Shown here in pieces: positions 36,084 through 48,390 of a stretch of DNA of 64,000 nt. How positions within the stretch are numbered: position 1 is the first letter of the stretch; the number at the start of each line of letters is the position of its first letter. The notes beneath the pieces were generated by a model. That model searched no databases and was not told the origin of the DNA. It saw only the letters and a program-made list of their open reading frames with translations. Source of the DNA: Magnolia sinica (Eukaryota; Streptophyta; Magnoliopsida; Magnoliales; Magnoliaceae); contig NC_080578.1 in the NCBI RefSeq assembly GCF_029962835.1, positions 57,157,001 through 57,221,000 on the forward strand, read 5' to 3'. A program made the translations under genes and the position numbers.

Positions 36084-37250
36084 ATGCCGCCCAGGAGAAC
36101 GACCTGAGCAACTCTCACTCCACCACCTGAGACTCCCGCTTTACCACCCACAACTCTCATTCCACCACCAGAGATCCCTGCTCCCCAGTATGAGGATGTT
36201 GTTCCTCCACCCGAGACCGGTGCAGATCCGATCGTACCTGTGAGTGCCTCCCAGTTACAATAGATGTTGCAGGCTATGATGCCTGTGCTTCAGGGAAAGG
36301 GTAAGCACCTTATTGGTTCGCTAGCCCAAGTAGAGCAGGAGCACGCGAGCACCCTCCTTCGAGAGTTCAGACAGCTCGATCCCCCGCATTTCTAGGGTGA
36401 GTCAGATCCGACTGTAGCAAGAGATGGCACTCTGATGTGGAGAAGATTTTTGATACTATGGCATGTATGACCCAGTAGCCAGTTCAGTTGGCAGTATTTC
36501 TTCTCCAGGGTGAGGTCGAGCACTGGTGGACCTCCGTTACCTATGTTGCAGGGCCTGATTTTGTCTAAACATGAGAGGATTTTATTGATCGATTCAAGCA
36601 GCAATACTTCCCCGACCACATTTATCGTCAAAGAGCGTTAGAGTTCGAGACTTTGGTGTAGGAGGACATGTTCGTAGCGTAGTACGCGGCCCATTTTGTG
36701 GCACTATCGAGGTTCGTGTCATATTTGGTTGATGATGAGGAGCGAAAGGCCCACCGTTTCGAGAATGGCTTGCGTTACGGTCTTCGAGGCCATGTTATTG
36801 GGCATGAGCTCCAGACCTTTCAGACAATAGTACAGAGGGCCAAGATTTATGAGACTGAGTTGGCCAGCACGCAAAGCAACCGTGATCAGAGGAGAAATCT
36901 GAAGAGGCAGGCTCCCTCCATGAGCTCCCAGCAGCAGCAGCATCGACGACCACAGAGGTACAGGAGTCACCCATCCACTAGAGCACCAACAATACTAGCA
37001 GTACCATCGACACCTCTAGCGCCACCCCAACAACCATTTTCAGGGACCTGTTTTAAATATGGTGGGAAAGGGCACCACGTGTATGAGTGCCCCCACCCTC
37101 AGCGGCAGTAGCAGTCGAGAGGACCACAACAGCCTCCACTGCAGTAGTGACACCATCAGCAGCAACTGCAGCCACCTCAACGACAGAGGCCCTAGCAGCA
37201 GCAGAAGTAGTAGTATAGGCCGCCACAGCGGCAGCAGCAGCAGCACCCTC
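36084..37250 (+). pseudogene. Gypsy A gag
   Basis: Start MPPRRTT at 36084, then a proline-rich stretch (PPPETPALPP). The gag core includes LLREFRQLDPPHF near 36356-36394 and the open segment 36698-37111 (ALSRFVSYLVDDEERKAHRF). The zinc knuckle near 37050-37095 reads CFKYGGKGHHVYECP. Its second Cys is Tyr (TGT to TAT), so metal binding would be lost. A Gln-rich tail from CAG repeats follows, with many TAG stops. At least six nonsense codons occur, nearly all TAG. Inactive. Confidence 0.85.
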
Positions 37251-40200
37251 TGAGGGGGCAGGACCTCCCTAGCCAGCTCAGACTAGGTTCTACAGGCCCA
37301 GTAGGACCCGCAGTCATCTAAAGGAGTCGTTGAGGGTATACTTCCAGTCTATCCATACATCGCTCGAGTTTTATTTGATTCCAATGCTTTGCACTCATTT
37401 ATGTCTAAGGGATTTTGTCATTCGACTGGATTGCCGATAGAGTTTGCTCAAGAGGGGTTGACCGTATTGACGCCCTTGGGGAAGACTACAGTGTTAGGCC
37501 ACTTCTGTTCATCTTGCCCTATGTTGGTGGGAGAGATTTTCTTGCCCACCAACTTGTACGTACTGTTGATGTCAGATTTTAACGTTATCCTAAGCATGGA
37601 TTGGCTTGCCGAGTACCACACCATCTTGGACTCTTCCGCAAGGACAGTCACGTTCTACATACCAGGCTTACCCCAATTTCAGTTCATTGCCGAGCCCAGA
37701 GGAGAGTTGTTGTCTTGTTTGATGTCCTGTGCCGTTGAGGAGCCTGTTACCGCATGTATTGATCAGTTACCAATTGTTTGTGATTTCTCTGGCATGTTCC
37801 AGGAGATTCCAAGGTTGCTGCCTTGTCAGCATATTGAGTTCTAGATCGATCTTGTGCCCGGTACCGCGCCTATCTCAAAGGCCCCATACCGTATGGCACC
37901 GATGGAGTTACGAGAGCTACAGTGGTAGTTGGACAAGTTGTGAGAGTTGGGATTCATCCATCCGAGCAGTTCTCCGTGGGGAGCATTCTACTCTTCGTCA
38001 GGAAGAAGGATAGCTAGTTGAGGCTCTACGTGGATTACCGCGAGCTCAACTAGATCATGATCAAGAACAAGTACCCACTCCCGTGGATAGATTACTTGTT
38101 TGATCAACTGTAGGGTACATAGGTCTTTTCAAAGATTAACCTGTGTTCTGATTATCATCAGATTCGGGTCCGAGAGAAGGACATCCCGAAGATGGCTTTC
38201 AAGACGCGTTATGTTCATTTTGAGTTTTAGGTCATGTCCTTTGGACTGACCAATGCACCCGCAGTCTTCATGCAGTTGATGAACGAGGTCTTCCGTCTGT
38301 ATCTCGATCAGTTTCTCATGGTCTTCATCGATGACATTCTGATATATTCAAGGACCTGTGAGGAGCTTATGCATCATCTGGAGATCGCATTGCAGACCCT
38401 CCATGCCCACCAGCTATATACGAAGCTGTAGAAGTGTGAGTTTTAGTAAGAGGAGGTAAAGTTCCTCGGTCACGTGATGACGAGGGAGGGTGTCGCAGTG
38501 GACCCCTTGAAGGTTGAGGCAGTGCGTCAGTGGGGCCAGCCCATGACTGCATCTGAGATCTGCAGTTTCCTTGGTTTGACGAGCTACTATCGACGTTTCA
38601 TTGAGGGCTTCTCCCGTATTGCAACCTCATTGACCAGGTTGACTCAGAAGGGCACAGATTTTGTTTGGACTGATGCATGTGAGCAGGCATTCGTGGAGCT
38701 GAAGGACTATTTGACGTCTACCCCTATCCTCACTCTTCCCTCTAGGAGTGATGGATTTGTTATATTTATCGATGCCTCACATATTGGTTTGGGTATTATC
38801 CTGATACAGCACGGAAGGCCAGTGGCCTTCGCATCTCGCCAGCTCAAGGTCAATGAGATGAACTACCCCATGCATGATTTGGAGCTAGCAGCAATCGTCT
38901 TCGCACTAAAGGTCTGGAGACACTATCTCTATGGGGTCAGGTCCGAGCTCTTTTCTGACCATTAGAGCTTGAAGTATCTATTCTCTTAGTTCAAGCTGAA
39001 CATAAGGCAGAGATGCTGGATGGAGCTCCTGAAGGACTATGATTTTAATCTCCAATACCACCCAGGCAAGGCGAATGTGGTGGCGGATGCCCTCAACCAT
39101 CAGCCACGAGGCCTGGTGGCACACATGATGATTCAAGAATGGAGGATGCTTAAGGATATAACGGAGTATGACTTCGATTTTGGTCTGTAGTCTTCTATCG
39201 TTCAGCTATTGAGCTTGTCAATTCAACCCTCTTGTCGTCAGGGTGATCGAGGCTCAGCAAACAGATGAGTCATTATAGGATTACTGAGCAGAGGTAGCAT
39301 CTAAGAGTCAAACAGATTAGCAGATTGGTTCTGATGGTGGACTTCGCTTCAAAGGCCGATTGTGTGTCCCGGTTATTCTTGAGTTGCGCAGAGATCTTAT
39401 GACCGAGGCACATTGATCGCGATTTTCGATCCACCCTGGCTTGACGAAGATGTATCATGATTTGAGGAGACAGTATTTTTAGGTGGGGATGAAGCGTCGG
39501 ATCGCCAGTTTTATGGCCGAGTGTGACACATGCCAGCATGCCAAGGCCGATCATCAGAGACCCCCTGGTCCATTGCAGCCGTTGAGCGTCCCAATGTGGA
39601 AGTGGGAGCACGTGTTGACTGATTTCATTACAAGCTTATCGAGGACTCAACGTGGTCATGACGCCATCTGGGTTGTCGTGGATTGCCTGACGAAGTAGAC
39701 ACATTTTCTTACGATTCGTACGACCTGGTCTTTGGACAGGCTTGCGAAGTTATTCATCGAGGAGATGGTGAGACTGCACGGCATTCCAGTCTCGATCGTT
39801 TCTGACTAAGACCGAAGGTTCACGTCTCAGTTTTCGGGGAGCTTTCAGAGAGCGATGGGGACTGTATTGCAGCTCAGCACCACGTACCATCCACAGACCG
39901 ATGGCCAGACCGAGAGGGTCAACCAGATCCTTTGGAATATGTTTTGGGCTTGCATGACAGACTTTGGGGGTAGTTGAGATGAGCATCTATGATTGGCTGA
40001 GTTCACATACAACAACAGCTATCAGGGGACCATTAGTATGGCTCCTTTTAAGGCATTATATGGAAGACCATGCAGATCACCGAGTTGTTGGACTGAGGTT
40101 GGAAAGAGGTGTCTCCTAGGTCTCGAGCATGTGCAGTAGATGTCAGTGACTATTGATATTATTAGGCAGAGGATGCGCATAGCTCAAAGCTGACAGAAGA

Positions 40201-40622
40201 GTTTTGCTAATCGTCGGTGTCGTCCCATGGAGTTCGATGTTGGGGATAAAGTGTATCTCAAGGTCTCGCCCATGAAGGGCGTGGTTCAATTCGGAGCAAA
40301 GGGCAAGTTTGCCCCGAGATTCATTAGACCTTTTGAGATCACTGGGCGTGTTGGAACTGTGGCCTATCGGCTTGCCTTACCATCTCAATTGTCTGGCATC
40401 CACAACGTTTTGCACGTCTCTATAATGAGGAAGTGTGGGTCAGAAGTAGTTCCTATTATTGATTAGCAACTGTTGGAGGTTCATGAGGACGCTTCTTACA
40501 TTGAGCAGCTAGTTCGTATCCTTAATCGGAAGGAGCAGGTCCTCCGGACCAAGGTTATTCCCTTGGTGAAGGTGCAATGGGATCATCATTCTATTGATAG
40601 GGCATCTTAAGAGCGTGAGGTT
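37251..40622 (+). pseudogene. Gypsy A pol: protease, RT, RNase H, integrase, truncated chromodomain
   Basis: The protease region includes ARVLFDSNALHSF (near 37365-37400; the family has DSGA, here DSNA) and [41 protein letters not shown] and the catalytic FIDD at 38324-38335. RNase [18 protein letters not shown] and [16 protein letters not shown]. Integrase: CDTCQHAKADHQRPPGPLQP (39517-39576), LTDFITSLSRTQRG, TDGQTERVNQI, GDKVYLKVSPMKGVVQFG. The chromodomain (VKVQWDHHSIDRAS) stops at about 40612, where a deletion joins it to the interior of the 3' LTR. More than fifteen stops, mostly TAG at former Gln or Trp codons. Confidence 0.9.
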
Positions 40623-40952
40623 CACTCCACCCATCACCCATCACCCATCAGTCCATCTCTTTTCATTCGATCACTTCCCTCTCTCTCTCATTCTCTCTCT
40701 TCACTCCCAAGCAACAAAAAAATCTAACATCCAAGCCTTCCAAGAGCAACCCAAGTGTTGCCCACTTCTCTACCACCCAATCTCTCATCCCCACCATCAA
40801 AACTTCATCATCCTCCATCAAGGTCGAAGATAAGGGCCTAGGAGTCCAAGGAACTAAAGGAGAAGGCCAATAGGTGGGTGATCCACTGTTAAATTTCAAA
40901 CTTTAAGGCCCACTTGATGTATGCATTGTATAAGAGAGGGGGCCTTCTCACC

Positions 40953-41005
<53 letters not shown>

Positions 41006-41384
41006 TCGTATGGATGGTGTATGTGTGTGGCCCACCATGAAGTATTTCATCCATGTCATTCATCGAGTGGGCCCACATGGCAGTCCGTTTAGACGGGCCT
41101 GATTGAAGAAAGACACAAGTATCAGTTTGATCCGAGGTTTATGTGGGCCACACGTATGGGCCCACCATCATCATGTGATGATCCACACCATCCAGACCCT
41201 TGGACGGTGGGACATTTGCATTGGATAGATTGGATTCCACACCGTCCAGACGTCCAAGGTCTGGATGGTGGAATTTGGGCAGCACCTTATATTTTATATA
41301 AGTAATATATATCCGTGGGCCCCACGTGGGACCCACCTTACTTGCTGGCTATTATATAATATATACACACACACACATATATAT

Positions 41385-41416
<32 letters not shown>

Positions 41417-41583
41417 TAATATTATATATATATTATATGTTATATATATAATATAATATATTATATTATATAGCATTTGGGTGGGCCATTCCCTCATGGA
41501 ACCCACCTCTAACTTATGTATATCAGCACCGTCCAGATGGATCTGGATGGTGCATATGGTGGCAACCTATATACAATACATAA

Positions 41584-41614
<31 letters not shown>

Positions 41615-44132
41615 ATATATATAATATCCGTGGGCCCCATGTGGGACCCACCTTAGTTGCTGGCTGGCAACCAGCGTACCTACAACAGTTATTTAGCAGT
41701 TATATTTCTGCAAGCAGTTACCCGTACCCGTGAGGTGAAATCCTCACCATCCAGAGGTTGGACGGTGGGACCCATCGCTAATGAGTATATGCCATCCAAA
41801 CCGTCCATCTATCTGAACTGCTGGCCACCCCACTATTGATGCATGTGCTGCATCAATACCGCCCATCAATGGACCCCACGACACCAGTAGCAATTTTGTG
41901 GGGCCCACTGGTGTATGTGTTACATTTAAACCATCCATTCATATGGCAAGCTCGTCTTAGGGCTTGAGATTAAAAATAAGATAGATCCAATTATCTGGTG
42001 GACCACATTATAAAAAATAGTGGGTTTAAACGTCCATCATTAAAACCCTTGGGTTACAGAGTCTGGACCAATTGATATTTGTTTTTCCTCTAAATTCAGG
42101 TCTTTGTGACCTTATGAATAGACTGGATGCAAAATAAACCCTATGGTGGGGCCCACTGGAATTTAATTATGGAAATCATTATCACCACTGTTAGATGTGG
42201 TATGGTCCAGTTGATCTTTTGATATGATTCATTTTTATATAATACTCTATATTGATCTCTAAAAATAGATGAAATGTGTTGTGATTGGCCCATTTAACTT
42301 GGCCCATTTGATTCGGCCCATTTGAATCGGCCCATTTGATCCGGCCTATTCGACTTGGCCCATTTGATTCGGCCCATTTGATTTAATCCATTTGATTCGG
42401 CCCATTTGATACGACCTGATGTGATATATATATTAGCCCGTGAGTGATGCCCAATATGATGCGTATATGCTCCATAAGCAAGGCCCATAATGATGTATAT
42501 TAGGCCCTTGCATGAGGCCATGGGCCCATTATATGATTGGCCTTATGAGTGTCATTCCTTGGGAGTAATGTTGGTTAAAGGTCCACATTGATGGGCAATG
42601 ATGGTTGGACGTCCACATTGTGACCTTCCCTTTGGCCTTGTTAGGCCCATCCTCATCATCCTCTAGTGGGTTAACCTAAATGATTGGGCCCCATTGATAT
42701 GATTGATCCATTATCGGCCACCCATCTACGGACCCCACCTTGCGTCGAGGTTGATTATCAATGCTAAATATCAATACCGGCTACCACTGCCAATTATGAG
42801 TTTGTGACAGCATAGCATCATGATACATGCCCATACGCATCATCTACTTGTTTGCTATGAGATGTAATTAGCCACTGCATGTGCCATAATGTAGGCGGTT
42901 TATGGGACTCCCTGATAGTCAGAGTTATTCCACATGAGCGCACAATATGCGCAAGATTGATGCATGATTGGGCTACGTGATTCATGCACTTTACAATTGT
43001 CTGATTGTGATTACTGTATGCCCTAGCGACATCAGGGTCGTAGCCTCCACAGGAACATCATGGATGGTCGGATTAGATACCAGAAATATTATTTCTAGCA
43101 TCGGGGGCCATAGATGTCCCTGGGTAAAAATTCCTAAACCCGATGGTACCAGAGGATGACTCCAACGTCGAGACCGAGTGGAAACATGGGCGCCCGAGTG
43201 CCTAATACCAGGAGGCCGTGTCTCCCACTATGTCGTGGTCGGTTGGAAAGGGGTTGTGGCCTTACCAGCCCAAGGGGGGGTATTCCTAGGCTAAGTATGA
43301 CCAACTCGTAAATGGGTCCGCTATCGACATGTGGGATAGGTATTGGCAGACTATTGGCTAGGTGGATAGTGAGGTTTCTTACTCTCACTTGAATGCACTC
43401 CTAGGAAAAGGGCAGTGCCATTTGAAGTGTACTAAACCCTGGTGATTATCCAAAGTGAGAACTATATTGGTATTGATGCCTTAGTGATGAGCTGCAGTGA
43501 CATGTGGATTCGGATGAGGATTGGTCTGCTTGAGTCGCTTCTCGCATCACATGGCCTTAGTATGGCCGGTATCATTCTTGCCTTGCATCACATGGTCTTG
43601 ACATGGCCAATAGCATTCATGTCTTGCATCGCATAGCCTTGTTACGGCTGCTGGCATTCATGGTCTTACCAATACATTCTGTATTTCTCCGACATTGCAT
43701 TCTGAGCACGCTTATATTGCGCACACACTCTCACCATCCTCTAAGCTTTGCTTAAGCTTATGCACGATTGATGCATGCAGGTGACGTTAGGACCCCACAG
43801 CAGCGTTGAGATTGAAGCGTGCAGCGGACTTCTAGAGCTTCTAATTTTGTTATTGTATTTCCCTTTATGTGCACTGTACTTATTATATCTTAAAAGTTTT
43901 TTTATCATAGTGGATTTTGTGATAGTGTCTTGGTTATTGTTCGTGGGTTATGCTTATATTTATGCTCATTATAGAATAAATACAAGTTGATTAATCCTCC
44001 TTGTAGGATCCCAAGATCAGAATCTGGTATATGAGTGCCGGGAGCTGAGAATGGGGTACTACGGAGGTTGTCGGCGCCGGATTCGGCAATCTGGAATTTT
44101 GTGAGCCCGGCTTTCGGGTTTGAGGCGTGACA
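40623..44132 (+). repeat. 3' LTR of Gypsy A, 5'-truncated
   Basis: It starts within LTR sequence equivalent to about 19212 of the 5' LTR (ACTCCACCCATCAC), so roughly the first 390 bp of the LTR, the polypurine tract and the end of the chromodomain are missing. The rest matches the 5' LTR and the solo LTR to the terminal GTGACA. It includes a CT microsatellite at 40956-41000, AT/AC tracts at 41351-41474 and 41583-41626, and the GGCCCATTTGAT array at 42283-42440. Confidence 0.88.
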
Positions 44133-44137
44133 TATAG

Positions 44138-45540
44138 ATCTTGCTTTCTTGATGTTGTTTGATGGGCGTTAATATTGCTAAACAGACATTTTTAATATCT
44201 TTCAAGTCTTACACATTTGGTTTATCCATGAGCTGTACATTCTCGATTCGAACATTCCCTAGGGGTGTATCGGCTTGCTAGTGAAGTTGGTCACAAACTT
44301 CAGATATACCAAGTTAGAAACTGTTTCCCTTGCTTTCTCATTTCCATCTCACCATACAATATCAAAGTTACTTGATTACTACACTTTTTTGTTAAGGTGA
44401 TGTGTACGATGAATCATTGGGTCTAATGCAGGCCAGTAGCAGCGACCACTCTGTATGCTTTGGATGTTGGACATCTTTCTCAGGTACTCCAGTTTGTATT
44501 ACATCAATAGCTTAGGGTCATCTTAGGATTTCATGGAATAATTGATTCTTCTGCAGAACTATCAATCGTTGTCGATTACTGTACCAATCTATTTCTGTAT
44601 CTCCAGCTCTTAGGACATAACCACATTTCACTATTAAAGAAAATTTAAGCTTCAAGAATTACAATGCTATGGTGTATATCCCAGAATTCCATGTGGACTT
44701 TAGTGGCTAATGGATATGAACTAAACCAGGGCAACAAATTGCACTTATATTTTAAACTAAGCTGAACTTTCCTGGTTTAAAATGTTTTTTTTCCAAGAAA
44801 AATAAGCAGAGCTTTCCAGAGATAACATGCTTTTTGTATTGAACACGAGCTTCCCTAAGCTCACATATGTACAAGTGAACCCGGGTACACACCTCCCCAT
44901 GTACCAAAGTGAAATACGTGCAATATTCAAGCTGTCCATTTGATGGGTCCAACTATGCCATAACTAAATTGTAGTGGAGTTGCATGTGGAGAGGTGTGGT
45001 TGTGAGCTTAACAAAGCTCATCTAAGTCTCATTGAAGATATCATAGCAAGTGAGCTTAACAAAGTACACATACTGATATTTTTCAAAATATAGTCCTGGA
45101 AACCATAACACTGATACACATAAGCAATGCATGATATTCTTTTCATTACCTTTGAAAAATTCACATGGAGATGTCCTATAATTTCATATTTGGGCATTGG
45201 TAGCCACTGATATAGATACATTATAATACAGTAATGATTTGAGACATATCTGGCCCTCCAATGATCAGTTTTTTTTTCGTGAACTAATGAGGACTCGGTC
45301 ACCTAATTCAAATATTAGGTGTCAAAGTACAACTAGGAGCACTGGATTTTTCTTCTTTCATCTTACATATTGTAATATGCTTTTATTTGATTTTATCTCA
45401 ATATACAAAATGACACAAAAATACATAAATACATAAATAAAAAAACACACACACACACGAGAAACCAGCCTCTCTCTCTCTCTCTCTCTCTCTCTTTAGT
45501 CATTACATGTGCCATGCCCACTACTATCTATACATGAATT
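44138..45540. other. CACTA right arm, no gene recognised
   Basis: Mostly unrecognised. A short exon-like piece at 44433-44482 lies between AATGCAG and CAG|GTACTC and reads PVAATTLYALDVGHLSQ; I do not recognise it. A (CA)n then (TC)n microsatellite lies at 45443-45496. Confidence 0.5.
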
Positions 45541-46950
45541 TTTATTTTTTAAGCAAGCAAATGGATTTTATTAAAATAAAGAAACCATTACATATATGAA
45601 TTTGTAGGCATCATGCTAATTGAGCAACTGACTTTTACTCTATAGTCACAAAAGGCATTCAGATAGACAATACTTCATAGCTAGTTTTTCTTTTATGCTT
45701 AACTATAAATTTTATTAAAAGTAGAAAACGTCAAACAAGAAGGAAACCATTCCCGAATCCCAGCCAAGGTATTCAATAACAGTAACAGTGGCTGTAACAG
45801 CCAACCTTATGGCTGTTATGATACAGGCATAACACCCATTACAGCCATGTAAAGACCAAAATTTTTTAGAAGGAAAAAATATATAGGTATAATGCCCATT
45901 ACAGCCATGTAACAGCCAACCTTATGGCTATTATGATACAGGCATAACAGTGGCTGCATGTCGAGTGTTTGATTTTGTTTGATTTTGATATTGTACATTA
46001 AGTGTTTGAAGAAATACTTGTAAAGTGTTACAGAACAGAACCACACCATAATACCACTGTCTCACCCACGCCCAAAAGTAAAGAAAACAAGAAAAGAAGA
46101 GAAAAAATGCCTACTAGCTGCCATTTCTCCCTGCTCTTTTTAGACGAGAGTTTTTGGTGCGGACACTTGGGCTTCTGCAGTAAACATCACAATACACAAA
46201 CTATTGTACAATGAATCCAGCAACCTTACCACATTTGACCAAGATTACCACTAGTTTGAGCTGGTCCCAAACCCCACAAGATAGCACACTCATACCCACA
46301 TACGTAAATAGCCACAACTCAAAACCAAATAGAAAGCCAACAATTTAAAAGGAAACTAACCCTTCAAAAGGGCTGGCCTCTTTTACTCTCTTCTGCTTAA
46401 AGGTCAACTTTGCTTTCTCCATCAGCTTGAGACATCTGCCACTAAGAATTCTTTCTCCAACCACTTCAAACATCTGCCACTACAAATCCCTTGCGTTATC
46501 GAGTTCAGACTCAACCACATCACTAGTTTCTGAATAGATTCAGAACCACTTTAAACCTGTAGAACCATCCCAAGTGCATTGATTGGCTCCAATCCTTACC
46601 TCAAACCATTCTGAAATCTTCCACTTCCATCTAAACAACTATTCCCCAAAATCGCCTCCAAGTCTGCCCCAAGCGCGTCACCCTAACTTGCAACATCCAA
46701 GCTGCTACTGCTGCCATCTTAGAACCTAGCCTCAATAGTCTCCCACTTCACTATCTCACCAGCCTTAGTATCTACAATGTTTCCCACTGGGAAATCCTCC
46801 ACTTTAACCTCCTCAGCTAAGCTGGCCTGACATAACCCACCAGACCTGAGACTATAGACATTAGATGGAGAAAGAGCTTGCTTATTTGGACAAATAGAAG
46901 CCCGCTTTTCTGGTTTAGTTGCCAGCCTCCTATAATCGTCAAGAATATTT
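45540..46950 (-). mobile_element. Possible internally deleted LINE remnant
   Basis: On the minus strand, 46940-46690 is open for about 80 codons (ATKPEKRASICPNKQALSPS, then EEVKVEDFPVGNIVDTKA), read as a possible ORF1 linker. Near 45550-45600 the same strand has TTTCTTTATTTTAATAAAATCC, a tail-like sequence. No reverse transcriptase is present and no flanking duplication was found. Low certainty. Confidence 0.3.
45795..45955. repeat. Two imperfect copies of a TAACAGCC/GGCTGTTA-rich unit
   Basis: The phrase from TAACAGCCAACCTTATGGCT to ACAGGCATAAC occurs at about 45797-45834 and again at about 45910-45948, with CCATTACAGCCATGTAA after or before it. The words are self-complementary (TAACAGCC with GGCTGTTA). 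Confidence 0.65.
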
Positions 46951-47683
46951 TTTCCTCATGAAATAATTATGACTTTCGTTTTTGTTTTGAGACCCTTGAT
47001 CTAATGAATAAAATTGTTTGGTCAGTATGATTTCTACTTGATGACCTACGAAGAGTGGTCAGATTTCATGAAAAAATCAGATCGATTGAACTGGCTTTTC
47101 AACATCTCTAGTTGCATGGCTAAAAGCAACTTGCAGAACTATTAAATGTATTTAATATCTATCCAAATCAAAACTGCCAACAGAAGTAGATTTTCTAAAG
47201 GATACCATTGTATACTCTCTTCAAAAGTAGATTCTCTAAAGAACAACCATCGCATTCCCTCTTCTCATTTCAGGTTTTTTCTGCTTCATCTATTTTAACT
47301 TTATTTCTTTTCAGTTATTATTTCTCCTTGCTCAAACCCTTGTACAATTGGTGCCCTATGTATTACAATATTCTTAACATTTACTGTAATGGCATGCAAT
47401 GGTTAGCCCTATGTAAGAGCAACTTGCTGATGTATGATATTTTTATAGGCATTGCGGTTTTAAACAAAAATTTGAGCAAAATTGTTGTTTTCGGGTAATT
47501 GAGACTGTTTTGAAGTTGAATGCAGGTGGTTTTATGGTTGTGTACTGGATTTTAGTTTTTATTTCTTTTACTAGTGGGTATTGCACATGCAACACATATA
47601 TAATAATGTTATATATGCTCCCTCATCATCTTGTGTGCCTTGGTATTTACTTGTTGAACTAATACCCTTCTAACATCATTCAG

Positions 47684-48390
47684 CTTGCAAAGAAGTACCA
47701 TCCAAATGCGAATAAGAATAGTACTACGGCGAAGAGGAAGTTTCAAGAGATAAGAGATGCGTATGAGGTTTATGAACGGGATGACTAGTTATGTAGTGCT
47801 TATTTGTCTTATTTTTCATTGTTTCTATTCTCTCATAATATTGAATATTGTGGAATATTCTTGTTAAAGCTTTGTATTTGTGCTTTTCTATTAGTTCAAT
47901 AATTTAATTTCATCTCCTCTGAAAGGTAATTGCAAACATTCCAAGATCTTGAAAAGAGAGCACAATATGATGTAAAGGGGTTTAGGGAGGCTTATCAAGA
48001 CGATTTCTCTGATTCATTCCATAGAATTTTCTCTCAGGTACTTACTACAAATCATTTTTTTCTTTTTTTTCTCTTTTAGGTACTTTTTTTGCTGCTTCGT
48101 TCTTATGCAATCTGTAACATAGAAATATTGAATTCCTTCATAGATCTTTGAACATGAGAATGTAACCTCTGCAACTGATATATAGGTTAACTTGCTGTCC
48201 CTAAATTACAAAAGTTACCTTGGGTAGTTTCTTAGATGTGCCATGTCTTGGTCCCCACATCGAGATTTTTTTCTTTTACCTTTCTTGAAATTTTTGTAGG
48301 TGGAACTATCACTCTCTTTTTCTGAAGCTGCAAAAGGATGCACAAAACATCTCTCTTTTGATGCACATGTTCCCTACGATTCTTGTTGAG
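47684..48390 (+). pseudogene. Mitochondrial-type DnaJ (Hsp40) gene fragment captured by CACTA
   Basis: Three exon-like blocks with introns. Block 1 (47684-47767), after ATTCAG and before GTTTAT, reads LAKKYHPNANKN then AKRKFQEIRDAYE, the second half of a J domain. Block 2 (about 47932-48037) reads FQDLEKRAQYDVKGF, then FSDSFHRIFSQ, before GTACTT. Block 3 (48300-48390), after TTTGTAG, reads VELSLSFSEAAKGCTKHLSF, then VPYDSC and a stop. Together they match plant mitochondrial type-I DnaJ proteins (ATJ1/GFA2 group), co-chaperones of mitochondrial Hsp70. The essential HPD tripeptide is HPN, and the first Cys of the zinc-finger CxxC is Tyr (VPYDSC). The acceptor of block 2 appears to be AA rather than AG. 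The J-domain start, most of the zinc finger and the C-terminal domains are missing. Confidence 0.85.

Larger units (their letters stand above)
18823..44132 (+). mobile_element. Ty3/Gypsy chromovirus (Tekay/Del-like), family A, split by Gypsy B
   Basis: It begins TGTAAGAC at 18823 and ends GCGTGACA at 44132, flanked by TATAG (18818-18822 and 44133-44137). The parts are a 5' LTR (18823-19875 and 33177-35913, once joined), a primer-binding site at 35918-35930, gag and pol with integrase after RNase H (35914-40622), and a 3' LTR missing its first ~390 bp (40623-44132). Its net length without Gypsy B is about 12.0 kb. The coding region is full of stops, and the junction from integrase to the 3' LTR is a deletion. 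It sits inside the CACTA element. Confidence 0.92.

Noticed and set aside
43442..43636. 64-codon frame conserved between 35224-35418 and 43442-43636
   Set aside because: It is conserved only because both lie in the two LTRs of the same Gypsy A element. The solo LTR copy does not keep the frame.
15880..48390. Working host genes for aspartate kinase, carrier or DnaJ
   Set aside because: Only short pieces remain, with stops, lost catalytic motifs and missing exons, inside a transposon. None can make the enzyme or protein.
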